This document shows, piece after piece, positions 19,980 to 27,411 of a DNA stretch of 27,411 bases (its first letter is position 1; each line of letters starts with the position of its first letter). The position numbers were made by a program, and so were the translations under genes. This DNA is from Saccoglossus kowalevskii (taxonomy: Eukaryota > Hemichordata > Enteropneusta > Harrimaniidae), in assembly GCF_000003605.2 (NCBI RefSeq), contig NW_003120933.1, positions 62,505 through 89,915 of the forward strand, in the 5' to 3' direction. Below the pieces are notes generated by a model. It did no database searches. It was not told the origin of the DNA and saw nothing but the letters and a program-made list of their open reading frames with translations.

Positions 19980-21091
19980 TAGTATAGATTGATGTAATAT
20001 CAAAATTACCATATATATGTCAATACTGTATACTCGAATGTGATCAATGTGCAAGTCTATGGGGGCTTTTATGCGCTGAGGAAAGTGCAGTGAAACCTTG
20101 GGTAACACAATGAGTGTTACAATGTATACTATAGTTTACTTTACTCTATGCAGCCTTTCTAATTTTCAGTGTATGAACACATTACATTTTTTAGAAATGC
20201 TGTGATCTGAATGTGATGTCAGCAAAAATTAGTTAATTCATTGTTTAGTTGTTTGACACCTAGATATCCCATGGTCGAAAACACCACATACACCTATATG
20301 ATGGAATATGTCAGTAATGAAATATTCATCTTAAAACTACAAAAATATAGTCCATTATAGGGTACTACTTTCTAAATCATAGCGGAAGATGTATTGACTT
20401 ACACAATATACTAATAACAGGAATGAAAGGGTTACAACTTTGTATACATAAAAAATCATGCAGAAATCAACTGTGATCTCTAGGTGGTAGAATACTATCA
20501 ATTTTTAATGTAACTGGTAACAAGATGCCCCATGCATATTTTAGCATTTTAAGAGCAGTATTCATTTCAGGTGATTTTGCAACATGGTAAAAACACATTC
20601 TGCCTGATACTCAAACATCGAGAGTGAGCATTTTGGAAGCCAAAATTTTCGGAGTTAACCCATATAGTCGCTGAAGTTGATAGAATCATTTCATCATACA
20701 TTGTATGTGCACCATTTTGAGTTATAGCACTACCGGTATCAGTCAGTTTCTGTGCAAAATTGAGGGGTTGATTTCCAGCTTGCGCAATTTGTTCACTGGT
20801 TTCCCTGGTCCTGGCATTCTGATGAGCTATCAAAATGTGTATGGTGAAATGACCCCCCCCCCCCTCCCATGCACACAAAATTGGAATGTTTTTACCTCAG
20901 AGCATGCAAATTTCTAAGGTAACAATGGAACAATTTTATTGTGCAATCAAGTTCAGATGTACATTTGTAGGCTTGATTGGCCAATACTAGGTTTTTTGAC
21001 CACCCCCTCACCTTTATTGTAACTTTGGCAGATCATGTTCTGCAAGTGTGCCCTCTCTGGTGATTCAACGTCTCATCTCATTCCATTTTAT
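19980..21091 (+). other. 5' UTR intron of ODAD1-family gene, middle part
   Basis: No exon supported. A C-homopolymer lies near 20852-20863. The minus-strand frame of 103 codons at 20567-20878 reads plausibly in its centre but has no recognised homologue and no splice logic. Confidence 0.35.
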
Positions 21092-21314
21092 GTTCACCAC
21101 TAGTTCCCTTTTTTCGTCACAAATTCAAAAAATAGTTCATTTTATAGTCTGCACTTTCCTTCAAAAGATTGAGACCAAAATAGGCAAATTTTTTGTGTAA
21201 AAACTGAAAAGTGACTCAAATTTTGTCTGTTTGCTCCAAAAGTAGGATTCATTTCCAGAAATATTGCAGAAGATTGCAGACAAATTTTGGCAAGAAATTC
21301 TGGTGGTGAAAGGG
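21092..21314. mobile_element. Remnant of a TTAA-ended element
   Basis: Right end CTGGTGGTGAAAGGG is followed by TTAA (21315-21318), so on the minus strand it reads TTAA-CCCTTTCACCACC, a piggyBac-like terminus. GTTCACCACTAG at 21092 is a matching but decayed left arm. No coding capacity. Confidence 0.4.
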
Positions 21315-21685
21315 TTAAATACTCTATGCTAAGCCAACTATGCTATGGCATATGTTTAGGGGCATATGATATCTATGTAGTACCAAGATCAAATATATTT
21401 CACTGTAAATCATACACAGCTTTGTAGGGGAATATGTTCACATAAATGTTGCAGAACTATGGGTTTGAGTTTGAGTTACTGGCAGTTAGACAAAATATAT
21501 ATTGTGCCACATATTTCAAAATAAAGTTGTAACTAAATGTACAAAATATTCAGGAACTGCATTACGTAGCTAATAAATCAGAAGATGCAAAGTTGACGCT
21601 TGTATCTTATGACAATCATCGTAAACATCTAGAATTGTTTCGTTATGTTATAAATGATTCCTATTGATTGCCTATTTACTTTCAG

Positions 21686-21792
21686 GACATTTTAGAGCCT
21701 TTAACTACACAGTAACAAAATGCCACGTGGAGGACCTCGTTCGGCTAGTCGTCGATCTGACACTAGTGAAGCTGATGCAGATCAGCAGCTTG
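21686..21792 (+). CDS. ODAD1-family exon 2: 5' UTR end and first 24 codons
   Basis: Begins after a TTTCAG acceptor with 34 bases of leader; the ATG is at 21720. Encodes MPRGGPRSASRRSDTSEADA and four further residues, then a GTAAGT donor, phase 1. No earlier in-frame ATG lies within this exon. Confidence 0.85.
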
Positions 21793-24700
21793 GTAAGTTG
21801 TTGTACTATAGATAGTAGACAGATATCGAAACTCTTACTCTAATATCTATCTTAATATCTCAATAAAAAATTTATTCAATAAAAGTATTAAATTTATTTG
21901 CTTCATTAGAAGGACATCTCTATTAGAAGTATGTGTAAGATGGAAGAGTAGTTTATTTTTGCTTAGAAATGCATTCACGTAAAACAGTTGGCTTGTTCCT
22001 GTTATTCCAAATTTGTTATCAAGTAATTAAAATTCATAGAAATTTTAAAAGAAAATGCCATAAAAAATTAGCTCCTATGTTACTTGTAAAGGACACTTAA
22101 AATATTGAAGTGAGCACATGAGATTCTAATAGTTGCAAACACGGTAAGAATAATATGATGGTATGTTCCAGATAAATTGTTTATACTAGAATGAGTTATT
22201 TGTATGTCAGTGTTTGTACTACCTGCCCGTACACTTAATTAAGATGGGTAATTTTGTCAAGCTAGTAAAAAATAAAAAACTTACATGCCCTGGGATCTGG
22301 TAAAATTTTGTCGTGGTTTGCTTCAATTAAAATTATGAAAATGCATTTTTTTAGTTTCTCACTTTGAATGTAAAGTTCTTAGATCTAGATGAAAATAATG
22401 ACCAAAGAAACATCGATATCATTCAGGTCATTGTGGTCACTGTGTACTGGTAACATTCTGACAGGACTGGTGAAATTTGAAAATTAACTGCTCTGGTGTC
22501 TAGTATATAATTTTGATAAATTTCAAACACTGTAAATGTTATCTTGTTTGTTTCAGCTGAGACTGAGTTGGCTAAATTACAACGTCAGTACCGTATCATG
22601 GAAGGTGATCGTAATGCATACAACATTGAATCACAGGACATGATTCGTAGACAACTGTAAGTGTGTTTATATTATTTAATGTACTCTACAGAGATGCACT
22701 AGTAGAGTGCCAAATCCACAATATATGTACCCAACAAATCCCTCAGATATGGGAGTTGCATTTTATTTTTAGATATGACTTTCCATCTGTAGTTCCTCTC
22801 TATCCTAATTATTGTTGTACAGATGTTAAACTGATATAAACAAAAACAGAATAGCGTGACTGTTTCCCTGTACATACCGACAATGGGAATTCTTGTTATG
22901 CATGTACCAACATTGTTGTATTGTAATTCACATGACGTGTGAAATTAGAAACCTTGTAACAGAGATGAGACATGGCTGTAAATAACAAAACACAATGGCA
23001 GTATTAATTACTTGTATGGACAGACTTGTCTGTCCTCGGCTGTATTTGCAAATTGGCTTGTTTAACATGCACCCAACTTTGTTGCTTATATTTATTTACC
23101 ATTTTATTTATATATTCTCTTCTACATTGTCAGTATACTGCCCTCTATGCCTTATTTTTGCAAAATTGTCTCCATGAGCCAGTGGATCCCAGTTTATTAT
23201 AAAATTGAAATGGGCAATCTGAGAAATATTCTGAAATTTCATTAATTTTATATTTGATTACACCTGATTCATAGTAGTTTTTGAGATGAAATCACAAGTC
23301 TTAATGTTATATTTAAAAATGAGTCAACATATCTTTCTTAAAGATTCACATTTCTCATTACATGTATCTTGATAAAACAAATCCATTCGATTTAGCGACA
23401 CTCGCATTACTTTGGTTTTTTCTAAAAAAACAAAATGCATCTTTGTATTGTACATGAATTGGCATGAATCATATTTTCAAAGTCTATTTGCTGATTTTCT
23501 TTAATGAAAATGTCTTCTTAATTGAAATTTTCTAGCGATCTGCAAAACATTCCAAATTCACATTTTGTATTAATGTAACCAAAAATTCCATAATGGTGGT
23601 TTGCTCCTAGAATTGATTTATTATGGTTATAAATGCGGCATGGATTTATACTGGGTTTTTGAAATAACTCTTTGAACTCCAAGGTTATCTTTTGTCACCT
23701 TTTGCAAAATGATTTCATAATCATGAAGAAATTATCCCGAAATGCATATAAATAGTGCAGCTAAATTTTGGTGAAAAAATGATGACAATCAAAAGATTAA
23801 TAGGTATTACTTTGCAGGGCTGAGATCAAGAAGTTGGAAGGAGAAAAGAAAGAATTGAATAAAGATCTGACCTTATCTGAAAGTAACAGCAATACGTCAA
23901 AGGATGAAAATAATATCATGAAGTTGCAAGCACTTTGTGAAGAAAGAGGTTTGGCAGATCTATTTTTTATCTCAAAACATTGCAAGAAAAAGTGTATATA
24001 TACATACCCCCGGTAATATAGTTATAATTATGTTCTACTTATGTGTATAGATTGTCTTGACCACCATGAAGTGACCTCAGGGAAACAGACACCGTGTAGC
24101 ACCCTCGGTGTAGCAACCACAGTGTTGGGGCTGTGTTTCTCTGGGCATGATAACAAATTGTACTATTTGCTAATGTGAAAAAAGTTCTGAATCTAACTTG
24201 GGTACAAAAACTGACCTCAAGACTAATGATATTAACTTCTTCTTCTTTGGTTTATTTTTAATTAAGCTACCCCACTTTAAACTTTTTGTACCTATATTTG
24301 AGAAAACAACACAAAATTGCCAGGCTTTGAATGAGATTTCAAAAAAAATCAGAACTTTGCAAATATTTGTAATGTAAACAACTTTAAAACATGATTTATG
24401 ACACTCATATCTGCAAAGCAGTGTTATAACCAAGAAAAAATAAAGAAAAATAAAAAAAATGTCTCTACCTACCGGTACTTACTTTAAGAAGCATGTCATA
24501 GGAAACACAATTTTTTTTTATTTGGCTCTATAGGAACCTTTTTTGATTATTTGTTACATTTTTAAAGTTTGTATCTTCATAAAATTATGTCCTGTCATTC
24601 AAAATGAGGAGATTATTTTTATATGGTACTGTAAACTACTTTATTTCTCTTGGAATTTATTTTAACTGAGGGAATGATTCAGTGAAAATAAAATCCAGCG

Positions 24701-27309
24701 AATATACCTTTTTACCGTTTTTCTTATATTTTACATTCAACTCAACAAAAATAAGTAAAATACAAAAACCCAAAAAATCTTTTCTGTGAAAATTAATTCA
24801 AACCTTAAATAAAGTAATTTACAGTATTGAGTATTTGCTCTACTAAAAGTGCAACTCTGGTAGTAGTACCGGTAAACGTACCAGCAGTTGCATGTATTGT
24901 ACTGGTATACTGGTAAAACAATATGGATGGATGTGTTACCATGGTTATATATATATATATATACACTTGTATCATAGATGACTATGAAAGGCTGATAAAT
25001 GAGGAGAAAGAGAAGCAGAGGGAGATCGATACTAAGACGAGAGAAGGTGAACGAGAATTGAAATCCCAGCATAAAAACATGGGTGGTGTGCATGCAAGTG
25101 CAGCTCATACTAAGCAAACTATGAAGAACATACAAGTATTGGAGAACAGACTAGATAAGGTAATTTGGGTTTCTGGAATTCTTCTTAAATTTCCGTTAAT
25201 AGTCAGATGATGTTTTGTTCTACCCATGCATGCTTATCTTTCTCAATTTTCGGCTTATTAAATGATCATCTAATTCCAAAAGATTCACACAAGCTTATTT
25301 GCCATATTTGGCTTTTGGTGTTATGTGAATTCATTTAACTAACATTAGTCTTCAGAGAAACCACTGTCAAAAAAATCCTACACATTGACCTTTGTAATCA
25401 AGCATGCACAAGCCTGGAACATGATAGACCAATTATGGCATAGACTATAATGAGAGTAATTCGTTGCTAAGGATGAAATAAATGGTTGCCACATATACCT
25501 GGGTTGTATGTGGGTCTATTGCAGAGTCAGTGTGAAGCTACCCACAAGATTGTGCCCGATTGATTGGCTTTCCAACCTCAACCCTAAACACTCGAACCAA
25601 TCAGAAAGCAGCTTGTTTATTGTCAGGATGTTTCAAAATACCAAATTCTGCCTTGTGCAAAATTCAATGTATTCAAATGCACACCATTGCAATGACCATC
25701 GCACTTTAAAATTATTCATGTTATTTGTCTGTTTACCCAGGCCAAGTAATAGTTCCACTAATGACATACATGTACCACAAGAATTTCTCCCTATGGTAAA
25801 TCTCATTGTGAAGTACAGAATATTCAGTGAATTTTGTTTTACGTTTCAATTATAATAAATAAAGTTTACCGTGTTTCAATATTTTATAGGCAAACAGAAA
25901 GTTCAATCAGATGTTGACGCGGAATGCTGAGCTCCGTGAAGAGATTGATAGCTTGCGTGTTGAGAGAGCACGTTTTGAAGGAATTCGCAAGAAACTAGAG
26001 AAGGTACGTTGAGTATTATTTCTTTTTTTTTTTGGTCTCTGTACAAGACATACCTGACAAGTTATAATGACCTTTGACATGCTTTGTTTAGAGGCTATCA
26101 GTTTGATTTGTGATAGAATAATAATAATTTTAGTTCTGATGTGTGCCTCAGCTAGTTTGTATGTTACTGTACTGAGTGGGACAAATTATACAATACATAC
26201 TTGACTAAAACAAATGTTTTTGATTTTTCTTGACTGCCGAACATCCAGGTGTGTGTAACATTGAATAACAAATCAATGAAATGCTAGTGATTATATTCTT
26301 GCTGAAATCATGTTCATATCAGGCCACATTTCTAAACAATGCAAACAAGTATTGGTGTTGATATGCTAAATTTTATCTCCGCTTTAAGGCAGCGTAATGT
26401 AAATTATCTATTTGTGCTTCATTCATGGATTTCCTCAGCACATAAAAGCCCCAGGGATTCCACATCTAAGTTGAGAAGTGTGATGTCAATCATGGTAGAA
26501 AATTGGAAATACCATTGTTAATGATTTCTGTAAAAGTGCACTCATTTTTTAATGTATTTAGGTTTTGGACCAAGAATCATGTTTTTTGTCCAAAAATCAA
26601 ATTTGTTGACAATCACATTTCTCATCATTTAGGAACGCCAAGATTTACGCAACGATATCGGCAAGGTTATTGACGAATCCACCACGGCATACGACCAGCG
26701 TGATGAAGCCCAAGCTAAAATGATACTGTTGAAAGAGAAGGCTGATAAGGATATGTCGCAGCATAATGCTGAGATGAAAGAGCTACAACGTATTATTGAT
26801 CATGATCGCAAACTTCGTGAGTTCATGATGATTAAGAGTAAAGAAAGGGAAGAGGATGAGTACCTGAGAGCAATCCGACAGAAAAAAGGTGAGTAACCCT
26901 CATGTTCTCTCTAAACAGCGGCCCCTTGTGGTAAAAAAATTGTGTGGTGAGACAAACTATGGATTTATTGTTGGCTGGGATATTAAGAAGAATTTAAATT
27001 CAGTTTTGTCTATTGCATCATGGGAAAAGGCTGACAGCAAATACAGTATATTCATTATCAAGCTAAAAAAAAAAATTCTTTGAAGCACAATATCTTGAAA
27101 ACCCTGCATTAGTTGCATTATTTTCAGCCTACCCCATGTTTCTTATCGTCTTATAACCGTTTTTGTTTACGTAGAATCTGAAGAAGCCGAGCGTAAACGC
27201 AAACAACGTCAAGAAGATTCCATTGAGGCATATGAAGAGGCATTTGAAAGGATTAAAGAAATCACCGATGAAGAAGATTTGGATAAACTGGTCAACAAAT
27301 TCATTGAAG
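21720..27309 (+). CDS. Outer dynein arm docking complex subunit, ODAD1/CCDC114-CCDC63 family (3' end outside window)
   Basis: Seven coding exons: 21720-21792, 22557-22656, 23818-23948, 24978-25159, 25890-26003, 26633-26888 and 27175-27309. Phases run 1, 2, 1, 0, 0, 1, 1, giving 330 codons plus one base with no stop. The last donor is GTACTA, so the gene continues to the right. After a Ser/Arg-rich N-terminus the product is nearly all charged coiled coil. Family hallmarks include LAKLQRQYRIMEGDR (residues ~61-75), NAELREEIDSLR (174-185) with R-x-R-F-E and K-K-L-E-K after it, and a late YEEAFERI segment. In animals and Chlamydomonas (DC2/ODA1) these proteins pair with ODAD3/DC1 on the axoneme doublet and anchor outer dynein arms. 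Whether it is the direct ODAD1 or CCDC63 orthologue cannot be settled here. Confidence 0.92.
21793..22556 (+). other. Coding-region intron 1 of ODAD1-family gene
   Basis: GT-AG, 764 bases, AT-rich, nothing recognised inside. Confidence 0.7.
22557..22656 (+). CDS. ODAD1-family coding exon (residues ~25-58)
   Basis: Begins after TTTCAG and ends at GTAAGT in phase 2. Carries the most recognisable family segment, ending with IESQDMIRRQL once joined to the next exon. Confidence 0.92.
22657..23817 (+). other. Coding-region intron 2 of ODAD1-family gene
   Basis: GT-AG, 1161 bases. The short open frame near 22995 is not protein-like; no repeat recognised. Confidence 0.7.
23818..23948 (+). CDS. ODAD1-family coding exon (residues ~58-102)
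   Basis: Starts after TTTGCAG and continues AEIKKLEGEKKELNKDLTLS. It ends in phase 1 at a weak donor, GTTTGG, chosen because reading on runs into the intron while splicing there restores D-Y-E-R-L from the next exon, as expected for the family. Confidence 0.85.
24629..24824 (+). mobile_element. TA-flanked MITE, copy 3
   Basis: 196-bp copy with CTGTAAACTACTTTATTTC and AATAAAGTAATTTACAG termini and TA on both sides. It shares AATAAAATCCAGCGAATATA with copy 2. Lies in intron 3 of the coding region, about 150 bp before the next exon. Confidence 0.78.
24946..24963 (+). repeat. (TA)n microsatellite beside a splice acceptor
   Basis: About nine TA units end 14 bp before the acceptor of the exon at 24978. 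The tract replaces the usual pyrimidine run there. Confidence 0.85.
24978..25159 (+). CDS. ODAD1-family coding exon (residues ~102-162)
   Basis: Starts after an unusual acceptor, ATCATAG, directly behind a (TA)n tract with few pyrimidines; ends at GTAATT in phase 0. Encodes a charged helix, then MGGVHASAAHTKQTMKNIQV and LENRLDK. Confidence 0.9.
25160..25889 (+). other. Coding-region intron 4 of ODAD1-family gene
   Basis: GT-AG, 730 bases. Contains a short inverted pair (TGATTGG near 25561 and CCAATCA near 25595) in a stretch that may be an old repeat. Confidence 0.7.
25890..26003 (+). CDS. ODAD1-family coding exon (residues 163-200)
   Basis: 38 codons, phase 0 at both ends, TTATAG acceptor and GTACGT donor. 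Holds the conserved block that starts ANRKFNQMLTRNAELREEI and ends K-K-L-E-K. Confidence 0.93.
26004..26632 (+). other. Coding-region intron 5 of ODAD1-family gene
   Basis: GT-AG, 629 bases, no feature recognised. The following intron (26889-27174) is also plain apart from a short A run near 27066. Confidence 0.7.
26633..26888 (+). CDS. ODAD1-family coding exon (residues 201-286)
   Basis: Starts after CATTTAG and ends at GTGAGT in phase 1. Continuous coiled coil including AYDQRDEAQAKM and ELQRIIDHDRKLREFM. Confidence 0.93.
27175..27309 (+). CDS. ODAD1-family coding exon (residues 286-330), last in window
   Basis: Starts after TTTACGTAG and ends at GTACTA in phase 1. Lys/Arg/Glu-rich, then SIEAYEEAFERIKEITDEED and LDKLVNKFIE. 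The remainder of the gene lies beyond the right edge. Confidence 0.9.
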
Positions 27310-27411
27310 GTACTAACGTAGAATGCGATTGATATATTCCTGAATAACTAAACAGTCATTTGAAATTCATTATGCTCAGATATAATATGCGCATAACTAA
27401 TTGAGACTGTT

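Noticed and set aside
20567-20878. Minus-strand frame of 103 codons with a plausible middle (ARTRETSEQIAQAGNQPLN)
   Set aside because: No family recognised, N-terminal part is translated from a C/G homopolymer, and there is no conserved context. Possibly repeat-derived; not strong enough to call.
23834-24016. Short gene starting MEGEKKELNKD
   Set aside because: This ATG comes from an out-of-frame view of the exon's upstream bases only in part; the frame is the ODAD1-family exon read past its donor into the intron, not a separate gene.
24923-25210. Continuous plus-strand frame of 95 codons taken as a separate gene
   Set aside because: It is the exon 24978-25159 read through into both introns. 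The exon fits between its neighbours in phase and family content.

Overview
The window is AT-rich eukaryotic nuclear DNA from an animal, most likely a marine invertebrate. The evidence is spliced genes with GT-AG introns, a motile-cilium gene, and many decayed transposon remnants in the introns. The species cannot be named from the sequence. There are no bacterial operons, RNA genes or CRISPR arrays.

Two genes lie head to head. On the minus strand (ATG at 17683, stop at 2375) is a five-exon gene for an acidic protein of about 239 residues that I do not recognise. It is built from five copies of a roughly 22-residue motif: a basic R-[DT]-x-T-M-x-x-T-A-K half followed by an E-G-x-x-F-L-x-x-x-G half, with acidic linkers between copies. 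In four of the five copies a phase-0 intron falls exactly between the halves, before E-G. Every internal exon is therefore a whole number of codons and could be skipped or duplicated without shifting the frame. This is the most interesting object in the window.

On the plus strand, coding from 21720 and running off the right edge, are the first seven coding exons (330 codons plus one base) of an ODAD1/CCDC114-CCDC63 family protein, the animal counterpart of Chlamydomonas DC2/ODA1. This coiled-coil subunit attaches outer dynein arms to ciliary doublet microtubules. A likely non-coding first exon ends at 19211. Just upstream are two matches to the RFX X-box consensus, one of them framed by a perfect 8-bp inverted repeat. 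This fits ciliary-gene regulation.

Region by region: 1-2374 is downstream of the minus gene, with an old repeat copy at 113-219 and an inverted-repeat pair at 1397-1745. 2375-17683 is the minus gene, mostly intron. Its introns hold a TTAA-flanked short element (4121-4271), a piggyBac-like non-autonomous element of about 1 kb (6814-7826) containing an internal tandem repeat, a TA-flanked MITE (10063-10263), a decayed tandem repeat (12046-12290), a repeat carrying ATGCAAAT (about 12830-13185) and a dead L1/Tx1-type LINE 3' fragment (about 15211-16358). 17684-19211 is the shared intergenic promoter region. 19212-27411 is the plus gene, whose introns hold two more copies of the same MITE (19772-19979 and 24629-24824) and another TTAA-ended remnant (21092-21314).

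All exon boundaries were read by hand from reading frame, splice sites and phase. Those of both genes are mutually consistent, but no transcript was available.
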